DNA from: Actinoplanes auranticolor
Lineage (GTDB): Bacteria; Actinomycetota; Actinomycetes; Mycobacteriales; Micromonosporaceae
Reading direction: 5' to 3'
Length of the DNA: 64,000 nucleotides
Assembly (NCBI RefSeq): GCF_018332655.1
Contig: NZ_BOQL01000030.1
Span: forward strand, 81,137 to 145,136
Shown in pieces: positions 34,500 to 42,834 of the stretch (its first letter is position 1; the number at the start of each line of letters is the position of its first letter). The position numbers were made by a program, and so were the translations under genes. The notes under the pieces are model-generated. The model was not told the DNA's origin. It saw only the letters and a program-made list of their open reading frames with translations, and ran no database searches.

Positions 34500-35732
34500 A
34501 TGCGCAAGGTGCTCGTCGTCGGTGCCGGGCAGTCCGGCCTCCAGCTCGCCCTCGGCCTGCGTGCCGACGGGCACGACGTCACGCTGATCTCGGCCCGCAC
34601 GCCGACGGACATCCGCGGCGGGCGCCCGATGAGCACCCAGGGCATGTTCCACGACGCGCTCGAGACCGAGCGGGCCCTCGGCCTCGACCTCTGGGGCGAG
34701 CGGGCCCCGGCGTTCGAGGGCTTCCGGATCACGCTGTCCGCCCCGCCCGGCGAGCAGGCGCTGGCCTTCAACGCCCGGCTCGGCCATCCCGGCCGCAGCG
34801 TCGACCAGCGCCTCAAGATGGCCGCCTGGCTGGAGCTGGCCGAGCAGCGCGGCGTGACGGTGGAGTACCGCACGGTCGAGGCGGCGGAGCTGGAGGCGCT
34901 CGCCGCCCGCCACCACCTGACCGTGGTCGCGGCCGGCCGGGGCGACCTCGTGTCCATCTTCGACCGGGACCCCCGGCGCTCGGTGTACGACGCGCCTCAG
35001 CGGGGCCTCGCGGTGGCGTACGTGCACGGCCTCGAGCCCGATCCGCAGTTTCCCGCGCCGCACATCGGTTTCCACGCCGTGCCGGGGCTGGGGGAGCTGT
35101 TCGTCATCCCCGCTCTGACCCTGACCGGCCCCTGCGACATCCTGTTCTGGGAGGCCGTGCCCGGCGGGCCGGTCGACCGGTGGGCGGGTCCCGGCCCGAT
35201 GGACCCCGCGCAGCACCTGGCCCTGATGGTCGAGCTGGCCGGCGAGTACGTGCCCTGGGTCGCCGAGCGCGCCCGTCACGTCGAGCTGACCGATGCCCGG
35301 GCCACCCTGCACGGCCGGTACGCGCCGGTGGTGCGCGAGCCCGTCGCCCGGCTGGGGGGCGGGACCGCGGTGCTCGGCATGGCCGATGTGGTGCTGGCCA
35401 ACGACCCGATCACCGGCCAGGGCGCCAACACCGCGGCCAAATGCGCCACCGCCTACCTGGCCGCGATCCGGGAGCGCGGCGACCGGCCGTTCGACGAGCT
35501 GTGGATGCGCGACACCGCGGAGGCGTTCTGGTGCTCGACCGCCCGCGCGGTCACCGACTGGACGAACGCGATGGTGCAACCACTGCCGCCGCACGTGCAA
35601 CGCATACTCGGCGCCGCGGCGGGCAACCCCACCGTGGCATCCCGGTTCGCCGACGCCTTCTCGGACCCGACCGACCTGGACCACTGGTTCCTGACCCCGG
35701 ACGCCGCCGAGCGCTACCTCGCCTCGGTGTAG
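34500..35732 (+). CDS. Styrene/indole monooxygenase-like FAD protein (StyA family)
   Basis: A 410-aa group E flavin monooxygenase. FAD motif KVLVVGAGQSGLQLALGLRADG, then SARTPTDIRGGRPMSTQGMF (the StyA-type segment after the Rossmann fold), and C-terminal FAD contact MADVVLANDPITGQGANTAAK. StyA-type enzymes epoxidise styrene or oxidise indole with a separate flavin reductase (StyB). No reductase gene is adjacent. ATG 34500 is chosen because it opens the Rossmann motif. It is next to MarR and the exporter, a combination that fits oxidation and export of an aromatic toxicant. Confidence 0.82.
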   Translation: MRKVLVVGAGQSGLQLALGLRADGHDVTLISARTPTDIRGGRPMSTQGMFHDALETERALGLDLWGERAPAFEGFRITLSAPPGEQALAFNARLGHPGRSVDQRLKMAAWLELAEQRGVTVEYRTVEAAELEALAARHHLTVVAAGRGDLVSIFDRDPRRSVYDAPQRGLAVAYVHGLEPDPQFPAPHIGFHAVPGLGELFVIPALTLTGPCDILFWEAVPGGPVDRWAGPGPMDPAQHLALMVELAGEYVPWVAERARHVELTDARATLHGRYAPVVREPVARLGGGTAVLGMADVVLANDPITGQGANTAAKCATAYLAAIRERGDRPFDELWMRDTAEAFWCSTARAVTDWTNAMVQPLPPHVQRILGAAAGNPTVASRFADAFSDPTDLDHWFLTPDAAERYLASV

Positions 35733-35756
35733 CGCAGCGTTACCTGAGTCACTTCC

Positions 35757-35789
35757 TGACCGATCGGCCAGCTTCTGACCGATCGGTCA
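35757..35789 (+). promoter_or_regulatory. Two TetR operators in tandem
   Basis: TGACCGATCGGTCA (35776-35789) is a perfect 14-bp palindrome, and TGACCGATCGGCCA (35757-35770) differs by one base. The centres are 19 bp apart. They end 15 bases before the tetR ATG, so autorepression and co-control of the downstream exporter are expected. Confidence 0.75.
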
Positions 35790-35804
35790 GGCATGCTGGT
35801 GGGC

Positions 35805-36347
35805 ATGGCCCGTACCCGGACGCGCGACGAGATCCTCGCTGTCGCCGCGGAGCTCTTCTACCGCGCCGGCTTCAAGGGCACGTCACTGCAGGACATCGCC
35901 GCGGAAGTGGGCTGTTCCAAGGCGACGCTGCTCTACCACTTCGACAGCAAGGAAGCGATCCTCGCCGCGCTGCTCGCCCCGGCCGCGCGCGAGCTGGCCG
36001 AGCTCGACGAGCAGCTGGCCGGGCTCCAGGGCGAGGCGGCGCGCGCCGCGGCGATCGACGGCTTCGTGGATCTGGTGCTGCGATACCGGCGCGAGGCCGG
36101 TCTGATCTACCACGGCTCGCTCGACGTGCTGCTCACGCCGGCCTTCGACGGCGTGCAGCCGATGATCGAAAATTTGTGCTCCGCGTTCGCCGCCCGTTCC
36201 ACCGATCCGGGCGAGCAGATCGCCGCCGAGGTACTGCTGGCCGGCATCTGCTCGGTGGCGATCGACCGCCCCGATGACGTGACCCTGCGCTCCGCCCTGA
36301 TCGCCGTGGCGAAGCGTGCCCTGCTCACCCCTCGATCCAAGGACTGA
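35805..36347 (+). CDS. TetR-family regulator
   Basis: A 180-aa repressor. Its N-terminal helix-turn-helix reads TRDEILAVAAELFYRAGFKG then DIAAEVGCSKATLLYHFDSK (residues about 5-50). The rest is the all-helical ligand-binding and dimer domain. ATG 35805 (MARTRTRDE) is chosen because it starts right at the family N-terminus; an in-frame ATG four codons earlier exists. The gene is followed after 1 base by an MMPL transporter, so the two form an operon behind a tandem operator. Confidence 0.88.
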   Translation: MARTRTRDEILAVAAELFYRAGFKGTSLQDIAAEVGCSKATLLYHFDSKEAILAALLAPAARELAELDEQLAGLQGEAARAAAIDGFVDLVLRYRREAGLIYHGSLDVLLTPAFDGVQPMIENLCSAFAARSTDPGEQIAAEVLLAGICSVAIDRPDDVTLRSALIAVAKRALLTPRSKD

Positions 36348-36348
36348 C

Positions 36349-38532
36349 ATGGCAACCCTGTTGTACCGGCTGGGCCGGGCCTCGTTCCGGCGCCGCAAGC
36401 TCGTGGTCGTGTTGTGGCTGGTGCTGCTGGCCGCCCTGGGCGGCGCCGCCCTGGCCTTCAAGGGCGCGTCGTCGAGCGACTTCACCATGCCCGGCACCGA
36501 GTCGCAACGCGCGATCGACGCCCTGCAGCGCGAGTTCCCCGAGGCCAGCGGGGCCACCGGCACCATCGTGGTGGCCGCGCCGGCCGGCGGGACCCTGGCC
36601 GACGCCGCCCTCAAGCCGGCCGTCGAGGGCCTGGTCAAGGAGGCGTCGGCGCTGCCCGGCGTGCTCGGTGCCGTGGACCCGTTCCAGGCCAGGGCCCTCT
36701 CGCCGAACGGGCAGTACGCGCTGATCCAGGTGCAGTTCGCCACCAGCGCCGACGAGGTGACCGAGCAGCAGCGCACCGCGTACGAGAGCAGCGGCGCCGC
36801 CGCCGAGGCTGCCGGGCTGCGCGTCGAGCATGGCGGTGAGGTGATGAACTCCGAGCCAGAGGTCGGTGGCACGGAGAGCATCGGCGTCATCATCGCCCTG
36901 GTGGTCCTGGTGATCACCTTCGGCTCGCTGGTCGCCGCCGGCATGACGATGCTCAACGCGCTGATCGGTGTCGGCGCCGGCATGGCCGGGCTGTTCGCGC
37001 TCAGCAGCGTCGTCACGCTGACCAGCACCGCGCCGGTGCTGGCGCTGATGCTCGGCCTCGCGGTCGGCATCGACTACTCGCTGTTCATCACCTCCCGGCA
37101 CCGGCAGAACCTCGTCGACGGCCTCACCCCGCGGGAGGCGGCCGCCCGCGCGGTGGGCACCGCCGGTTCCGCCGTCGTGTTCGCCGGCATCACCGTGGTC
37201 ATCGCGCTGGCCGGCCTGGCGGTCGTGAACATCCCGTTCCTGACGGTCATGGGCCTGGCTGCCGCGGGCACCGTCGCCGTCGCCGTCCTGGTCGCCATCA
37301 CCCTGCTGCCCGCCCTGCTCGGTTTCGCCGGTCTGCGGGTCCTGCCGCGCAAGCTGCGCGCCACCGGCTCGCACGCCGCCTCGCACGCCGAGCCCAAGGA
37401 GGGCTTCGGCTTCCGGTGGGCCCGGCTGGTCACCCGGTGGCGCATCCCGGTGATCCTGGTCGGCGTGCTCGGCCTGGGCGCTCTGGCCCTGCCGGCCATG
37501 GACATGCGGGTGGCGCTGCCCGGTGCCGGCGCCGGGCCGGTCGGCACCCCCGGCCGCGACGCCGCCGACCTGATCACCGAGGGCTTCGGTCCCGGCTTCA
37601 ACGGCCGGCTGGCCCTGGTCGTCTCCAGCGACTCGCCGGAGCAGACCACGGCGGCCGTGCAGCAGGCCACCCAGCTGTTGCAGGGCACCCCGAACCTGCT
37701 GGCCGTGACCCCGCCCAACCTGAGCCAGGACAAGCGGACCGCGCTGCTCGGGGTGCTGCCGCAGACCGGTCCGACCGACGAGGCCACCGAGGAGCTGGTA
37801 CACGACGTCCGGGACCGGGTGGCCGGGATCGCGGACGCGGACGTGTCGCTGACCGGTCAGACGGCCGTGGGCATCGACGTGTCCGAGAAGCTCTCCGCCG
37901 CCATGCCGGTCTACCTGCTGCTGGTCGTCGGCCTGTCGGTGCTGCTGCTGATGCTGGTGTTCCGCTCGATCCTGGTGCCGCTCAAGGCGGCGCTCGGCTT
38001 CCTGCTGACCGTGGGCGCCACCTTCGGCATCACGGTGCTGGTGTTCCAGGAGGGACACCTCAGCGAGCTGGTCGGCCTGGACAGCCCGGGACCGCTGATC
38101 AGCTTCCTGCCCATCCTGCTGATCGGCATCCTGTTCGGTCTCGCGATGGACTACGAGGTGTTCCTGGTGTCGCGGATGCGCGAGGACTTCGTGCACGGTG
38201 CCGGCCCGCAGGAGGCGACCATCAGCGGCATGGGGCACGGCGCCCGGGTGGTCACCGCGGCCGCGCTGATCATGACCTCGGTCTTCGCGGGCTTCATCCT
38301 GCTCGACGACCCGGTGATCAAGTCGATGGGCTTCGCGCTGGCCATCGGCGTGGCCATCGACGCCTTCGTGGTGCGGATGACGATCGTGCCGGCCGTGATC
38401 TCGCTGCTCGGCCGGGCCGCCTGGTGGCTGCCGCGCTGGCTGGACCGGCTGCTGCCCAACGTCGACATCGAGGGGGAGCGGCTGCGCGAGGAACTGGCGA
38501 GCGAGCCCGAGCGGGAAGCGGTCACCGTCTGA
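36349..38532 (+). CDS. MMPL/RND-family transporter
   Basis: A 727-aa polytopic membrane protein. Twelve predicted helices in two halves are separated by large outer loops. It has the hallmark Asp-Tyr pairs in helix 4 (GLAVGIDYSLFITSRHR) and helix 10 (LFGLAMDYEVFLVSRMRED), which carry the proton relay. First helix is KLVVVLWLVLLAALGGAAL. The family exports lipids, siderophores or drugs using the proton gradient. ATG 36349 is 1 base after the tetR stop, behind an AAGGA site inside tetR. The C-terminal tail is short and acidic. A strong terminator follows. Confidence 0.9.
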   Translation: MATLLYRLGRASFRRRKLVVVLWLVLLAALGGAALAFKGASSSDFTMPGTESQRAIDALQREFPEASGATGTIVVAAPAGGTLADAALKPAVEGLVKEASALPGVLGAVDPFQARALSPNGQYALIQVQFATSADEVTEQQRTAYESSGAAAEAAGLRVEHGGEVMNSEPEVGGTESIGVIIALVVLVITFGSLVAAGMTMLNALIGVGAGMAGLFALSSVVTLTSTAPVLALMLGLAVGIDYSLFITSRHRQNLVDGLTPREAAARAVGTAGSAVVFAGITVVIALAGLAVVNIPFLTVMGLAAAGTVAVAVLVAITLLPALLGFAGLRVLPRKLRATGSHAASHAEPKEGFGFRWARLVTRWRIPVILVGVLGLGALALPAMDMRVALPGAGAGPVGTPGRDAADLITEGFGPGFNGRLALVVSSDSPEQTTAAVQQATQLLQGTPNLLAVTPPNLSQDKRTALLGVLPQTGPTDEATEELVHDVRDRVAGIADADVSLTGQTAVGIDVSEKLSAAMPVYLLLVVGLSVLLLMLVFRSILVPLKAALGFLLTVGATFGITVLVFQEGHLSELVGLDSPGPLISFLPILLIGILFGLAMDYEVFLVSRMREDFVHGAGPQEATISGMGHGARVVTAAALIMTSVFAGFILLDDPVIKSMGFALAIGVAIDAFVVRMTIVPAVISLLGRAAWWLPRWLDRLLPNVDIEGERLREELASEPEREAVTV

Positions 38533-38551
38533 ACCGTTTAAGCAGGTAAGG

Positions 38552-38587
38552 GAGCCGGGGCGTGCATCGCACGCCCCGGCTCTTTAT
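38552..38587 (+). terminator. Rho-independent terminator of the TetR/MMPL operon
   Basis: GAGCCGGGGCGTGC and GCACGCCCCGGCTC form a perfect 14-bp stem around the loop ATC, followed by TTTATT. Confidence 0.9.
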
Positions 38588-38648
38588 TGCCGGATTGTTA
38601 CCTGTCCGGTGATCTAGAAACTTGCGAATCATCTTCTGCTCTGAATAG

Positions 38649-38663
38649 GTTGCCCTCGGCAAC
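38649..38663. promoter_or_regulatory. Inverted repeat upstream of the sugar transporter operon
   Basis: GTTGCC-CTC-GGCAAC is a perfect 6-3-6 dyad, 81 bases before the ATPase gene start and after a TTGCGA hexamer (about 38623). It has the look of an operator, possibly for the ROK regulator at the end of the cluster. Confidence 0.45.
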
Positions 38664-38703
38664 AAAACCATGTGCAAGCCATACCCCCCTCCCGGAGGCA
38701 TCC

Positions 38704-38733
38704 ATGACGTTGGCGAGGTGGTGCGAGCGATGA
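38704..38733 (+). CDS. Possible 9-codon leader peptide overlapping the ATPase start
   Basis: ATG at 38704, 5 bases after a strong CGGAGG site, opens the frame MTLARWCER and stops at TGA 38731-38733. That TGA overlaps the ATG of the ABC ATPase gene (ATGA, 38730-38733). The ATPase ATG itself has no well-spaced ribosome site. Translation of the leader may therefore feed ribosomes into the operon. No peptide data exist, so this remains a hypothesis. Confidence 0.4.
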   Translation: MTLARWCER

Positions 38734-40277
38734 GCGACGCGCCGATCCTCCTGGAGATGCGTTCCATCACCAAGGAGTTCCCCGGAGTCAAGGCACTCTC
38801 CGACGTCAACCTGGTGGTGCGCGCCGGGGAGATCCACGCCATCTGCGGCGAGAACGGTGCCGGCAAGTCCACGCTGATGAAGGTGCTCAGCGGGGTCTAC
38901 CCGTTCGGCACGTACGAGGGTGACATCGTTTACCAAGGGTCGGAGACGCGCTTCGCCGACATCCGCGCCAGCGAGCGCGCCGGCATCGTGATCATCCACC
39001 AGGAGCTGGCGCTCATCCCCGAGCTCTCGATCACCGAGAACATCTTCCTGGGCAACGAGCCCCGCAAGCGCGGCGCGATCGACTGGAAGTCCGCCCAGCG
39101 CCAGGCCCGCGAGCTGCTGGCCCGGGTCGGGCTGCGCGAGGACCCGGACACCCTGATCAAGGACATCGGTGTCGGCAAGCAGCAGCTGGTGGAGATCGCC
39201 AAGGCGTTCGCCAAGGACGTCAAGCTGCTCATCCTGGACGAGCCCACCGCCGCGCTGAACGAGGCGGACTCGCGGCACCTGCTCGACCTGCTGCGCGGTT
39301 TCCGCGAGCGCGGCATCACCTCGATCATCATCTCGCACAAGCTCAACGAGATCGAGGCCATCGCCGACCAGATCACCATCCTGCGCGACGGCCGGACGGT
39401 CGAGACCCTGGACGTCAAGGCCGACGGCGTCGACGAGGACCGGATCGTGCGCGGCATGGTCGGCCGCGAGCTCAGCAGCCGCTTCCCCGACCACACGCCG
39501 AAGATCGGCGAGGTGTTCTTCGAGGTCCGCGACTGGAACGTGCGGCACCCCGTCTCCGCCGAGCGGCAGGTCTGCAAGAACGAGAGCTTCGTGGTCCGCC
39601 GCGGCGAGATTGTGGGCTTCGCGGGCCTGATGGGCGCCGGGCGCACCGAGCTGGCGATGAGCGTCTTCGGCCGCTCGTACGGCGTCTGGGAGTCCGGCAC
39701 GATCATCAAGGACGGCAAGGAGATCGTCCTCAGGACGGTGGCCGACGCGATCGCCCACGGGCTCGCGTACGTCAGCGAGGACCGCAAGGCGATCGGCCTC
39801 AACCTGCTCGACGACATCAAGACGTCGACGGTGTCGGCCAAGCTGTCCAAGATCACCAAGCGCGGTGTGCTCGACGAGGTCGCGGAGTACAAGGCGGCCG
39901 AGTCCTACCGCAAGGAACTGCGCACCAAGGCGCCGACCGTGGACGAGGGCGTCTCCAAGCTCTCCGGCGGTAACCAGCAGAAGGTCGTCCTGGCGAAGTG
40001 GATGTTCACGGACCCCGACCTGCTGATCCTCGACGAGCCCACCCGTGGCATCGACGTGGGCGCGAAGTACGAGATCTACGGCATCATCCAGCGGCTCGCC
40101 GACCAGGGTAAGGGCGTCATCGTCATCTCCTCGGAGCTGCCCGAGCTGATCGGGCTCTGCGACCGCATCTACACCGTGTTCGAAGGCCAGATCACGGGCG
40201 ACATCCCCCGCCAGGACGCGGATCCGGAGACCCTCATGAAGCAGATGACCTCGACGAAGAAGATGCAGACCCGATGA
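38730..40277 (+). CDS. gguA: Monosaccharide ABC importer, double ATPase (GguA/XylG type)
   Basis: A 515-aa ATPase with two nucleotide-binding domains. The first has Walker A CGENGAGKSTLMKVL, signature-like IGVGKQQLVEIAKAFAKD and Walker B LLILDEPTAAL. The second has a degenerate Walker A (GLMGAGRTEL), signature KLSGGNQQKVVLAKW and Walker B LLILDEPTRGIDVGAKYEIY. This pattern is general in CUT2 sugar importers. It starts at ATG 38730 (MSDAPILLEM); the longer in-frame ATG 38670 would add 20 residues outside the family. It overlaps the permease gene by 4 bases. Confidence 0.9.
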   Translation: MSDAPILLEMRSITKEFPGVKALSDVNLVVRAGEIHAICGENGAGKSTLMKVLSGVYPFGTYEGDIVYQGSETRFADIRASERAGIVIIHQELALIPELSITENIFLGNEPRKRGAIDWKSAQRQARELLARVGLREDPDTLIKDIGVGKQQLVEIAKAFAKDVKLLILDEPTAALNEADSRHLLDLLRGFRERGITSIIISHKLNEIEAIADQITILRDGRTVETLDVKADGVDEDRIVRGMVGRELSSRFPDHTPKIGEVFFEVRDWNVRHPVSAERQVCKNESFVVRRGEIVGFAGLMGAGRTELAMSVFGRSYGVWESGTIIKDGKEIVLRTVADAIAHGLAYVSEDRKAIGLNLLDDIKTSTVSAKLSKITKRGVLDEVAEYKAAESYRKELRTKAPTVDEGVSKLSGGNQQKVVLAKWMFTDPDLLILDEPTRGIDVGAKYEIYGIIQRLADQGKGVIVISSELPELIGLCDRIYTVFEGQITGDIPRQDADPETLMKQMTSTKKMQTR

Positions 40278-41569
40278 GCCGATTCAAGGACCTTCAGAAG
40301 AACCTCTTCGGAGGTACCACCTCCAACGCCCGCCAGTTCGGCATGATCTTCACCCTGGTGGCGATCGTCCTGCTGTTCCAGTTCCTGACGGACGGGCTGA
40401 CCCTGCGGTCGGACAACCTGATCGCGCTGTTCCAGCAGAACTCCTACATCCTGATCCTGGCCATCGGCATGCTGATGGTGATCGTGGCCGGGCACATCGA
40501 CCTGTCGGTCGGCTCGATCGCCGCGTTCGCCGGCATCCTGGTCGCCAAGTCCATGACGGAGTGGGACCTGCCCTGGCCGCTGGCCATCCTCTTCGGCCTG
40601 GCCATCGGCGCGGCGATCGGTGCCTGGCAGGGCTTCTGGGTGGCCTACATCGGCGTGCCCGCGTTCATCGTCACGCTGGCCGGCATGCTGATCTTCCGTG
40701 GCGGCAACCAGTTCATCGGTAACGCGAACACCATCCCGGTGCCCGAGGGCTTCCGGGTGATCGGCTCGGGCTTCCTGCCCGAGGTGGGACCGAACACCGG
40801 TTACAACAACCTCACCCTGCTGCTGGGCCTGGCCGCCTGTCTCGCGGTGATCTGGCGTGAGGTGCAGGCGCGGCGTACCCGGCACGAGATGGACGCCGAC
40901 GCCGGCCCGATGTGGGTCTCGATCCTGCGGATGGCCGTCATGGTCGGGGTGCTGGCCTTCGTGGCGCTGCGCTTCGCCAGCGGCCGGGTGGGCACCAGCT
41001 TCCCGGTCTCCGGCATCATCCTGGTCGCGCTGGTCATCCTGTACTCGTTCTACACCCGCAACACCGCCGGCGGCCGGCACATCTACGCGGTCGGCGGCAA
41101 CTCGCGCGCCGCGGAGCTGTCCGGCGTCAAGCTCAAGCGGGTCAACTTCTTCGTCATGATGAACATGTCCGTGCTCGCCGCGCTGGCCGGCATGATCTTC
41201 GTGGCCCGTTCGGCGGCCTCCGGCCCGCAGGACGGCAACGGCTGGGAACTGGACGCGATCGCCGCGGTCTTCATCGGTGGTGCGGCCGTGGCCGGCGGTA
41301 TCGGCACGATCAGCGGCTCCATCGTGGGTGGTCTGGTCATGGCCGTGCTCAACAACGGCCTGCAGCTGCAGGGCGTCGGCACCGACCGGGTGCAGATCAT
41401 CAAGGGTCTGGTGCTGCTGCTCGCGGTCGCGCTGGACGTCTACAACAAGAGCCAGGGACGCTTCTCGGTCATCGGAAGCATCATGCGTCCCTTCCGCCGG
41501 GAGGCTCCTGCCACTCCGGCTTCGTCGGCCGCGGAGCGCGAGCCCGCCAAGACATCGGTGTCCGGCTGA
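40274..41569 (+). CDS. gguB: Monosaccharide ABC importer permease (GguB/XylH type)
   Basis: A 431-aa CUT2 permease with about ten helices (FGMIFTLVAIVLLFQFL; YILILAIGMLMVIVAGHIDL; PLAILFGLAIGAAIGA; GLVLLLAVALDVY). The segment MVIVAGHIDLSVGSIAAFAG is the family signature. ATG 40274 overlaps the ATPase stop (ATGA). The C-terminus has a short Ala/Pro-rich tail. It forms the membrane channel for a monosaccharide, with the ChvE-like protein supplying ligand. Confidence 0.92.
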   Translation: MSRFKDLQKNLFGGTTSNARQFGMIFTLVAIVLLFQFLTDGLTLRSDNLIALFQQNSYILILAIGMLMVIVAGHIDLSVGSIAAFAGILVAKSMTEWDLPWPLAILFGLAIGAAIGAWQGFWVAYIGVPAFIVTLAGMLIFRGGNQFIGNANTIPVPEGFRVIGSGFLPEVGPNTGYNNLTLLLGLAACLAVIWREVQARRTRHEMDADAGPMWVSILRMAVMVGVLAFVALRFASGRVGTSFPVSGIILVALVILYSFYTRNTAGGRHIYAVGGNSRAAELSGVKLKRVNFFVMMNMSVLAALAGMIFVARSAASGPQDGNGWELDAIAAVFIGGAAVAGGIGTISGSIVGGLVMAVLNNGLQLQGVGTDRVQIIKGLVLLLAVALDVYNKSQGRFSVIGSIMRPFRREAPATPASSAAEREPAKTSVSG

Positions 41570-41625
41570 CGGTCACCGAAACCCCTCTCACCCGTATCAC
41601 CTCTGAAGAAGGGCACTACCCCCCA

Positions 41626-42729
41626 ATGCGTACATTCTTTGCCAAGACGGTGGCCATCGGCGCCATCTCGATGCTGGCCCTGACGGCCTGCGGCGGCGGC
41701 CGCGACGAGGAGACCGGCGGCTCGGACGCCCCGGCCAAGGGCTTCGCGGCCAACTCCCTGATCGGTGTGGCCCTGCCCGCCAAGACCTCGGAGAACTGGG
41801 TCCTCGCCGGTGACCTGTTCACCAACGGCCTGAAGGAGGCCGGCTTCACCAGCGACGTGCAGTACGCCGGCGCGTCCACCACGGTGGCCGACCAGCAGGC
41901 CCAGATCACCGCCATGGTGACCAAGGGTGCCAAGGTCATCGTCATCGGCGCGACCGACGCCGCCCAGCTGTCGACCCAGGTCGCCGCGGCGCACCAGGCC
42001 GGCGCGAAGGTCATCGCGTACGACCGCCTGATCACCAACACGCCGGACCTCGACTACTACGTCGCGTTCGACAACTTCAAGGTCGGCCAGCTCCAGGGCC
42101 AGGCCCTGCTGGACGGCATGAAGGCCAAGAAGCCGACCGGCCCGTGGACCATCGAGCTGTTCTCCGGCTCGCCGGACGACAACAACGCCGGTGTCTTCTT
42201 CAACGGTGCGATGGACGTCCTCAAGCCGGCCATCGACAAGGGCGACGTCGTCGTCGGCTCGAAGCAGACCGAGGTCAAGCAGACCGCCATCCAGGGCTGG
42301 AAGGCCGAGGGTGCGCAGGCCCGCATGGACCAGCTGCTGACCTCGACCTACGGCAGCAAGGAGCTGGACGGCGTCCTCTCCCCGAACGACACGCTGGCCC
42401 GCGCGATCATCACCTCGATCAAGGGTGCCGGCAAGAAGGTCCCGGTCGTCACCGGTCAGGACTCCGAGGTCGAGTCGATCAAGTCGATCATGGCCGGCGA
42501 GCAGTACATGACGATCAACAAGGACACCCGCACGCTGGTCAAGGAGACCATCAACATGGTCAAGGCCCTGCAGGCCGGTAACGCCCCGCAGGTCAACGAC
42601 CAGAAGTCGTACAACAACGGCAGCAAGGTCGTCGACACCTTCCTGCTCCCGCCGGTCGCCGTGACCAAGGCCAACGCGGCCGAGGCGTACGCGAACGACC
42701 CGAAGCTCGCCCCGCTCACCAAGGCGTGA
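41626..42729 (+). CDS. chvE: Monosaccharide-binding lipoprotein (ChvE type)
   Basis: A 367-aa periplasmic-binding-type lipoprotein. Signal with lipobox LTAC (Cys22). The mature part closely follows ChvE: IGVALPAKTSENW, MVTKGAKVIVIGATDAAQLS, YDRLITNTPDLDYYVAFDNF, IELFSGSPDDNNA, and VVTGQDSEVESIKSIMAGEQ. ChvE proteins bind glucose, galactose, arabinose and xylose. It is the third gene of the operon after 56 bases and is closed by a terminator, typical for the abundant binding protein. Confidence 0.92.
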   Translation: MRTFFAKTVAIGAISMLALTACGGGRDEETGGSDAPAKGFAANSLIGVALPAKTSENWVLAGDLFTNGLKEAGFTSDVQYAGASTTVADQQAQITAMVTKGAKVIVIGATDAAQLSTQVAAAHQAGAKVIAYDRLITNTPDLDYYVAFDNFKVGQLQGQALLDGMKAKKPTGPWTIELFSGSPDDNNAGVFFNGAMDVLKPAIDKGDVVVGSKQTEVKQTAIQGWKAEGAQARMDQLLTSTYGSKELDGVLSPNDTLARAIITSIKGAGKKVPVVTGQDSEVESIKSIMAGEQYMTINKDTRTLVKETINMVKALQAGNAPQVNDQKSYNNGSKVVDTFLLPPVAVTKANAAEAYANDPKLAPLTKA

Positions 42730-42755
42730 CGACTGAGTAGTGCCTGACGGCCCTT

Positions 42756-42784
42756 GGGTCCCCGGAGTCCGTCTCCGGGGACCC
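42756..42784 (+). terminator. Terminator after the sugar-binding protein gene
   Basis: GGGTCCCCGGAG and CTCCGGGGACCC form a perfect 12-bp stem around TCCGT, followed by TTCGTCGTC. The T tract is weak, as is common in actinomycetes. Confidence 0.8.
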
Positions 42785-42834
42785 TTCGTCGTCTTCGATA
42801 CCGACAAAACGGATGAACGGGAGGAGGCTGGACC

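Noticed and set aside
34485..34502. Leaderless start for the StyA-like gene from a TAGAGT hexamer 7 bases before ATG
   Set aside because: The gene lies 24 bases after marR on the same strand, so read-through is simpler and the hexamer is a weak match.
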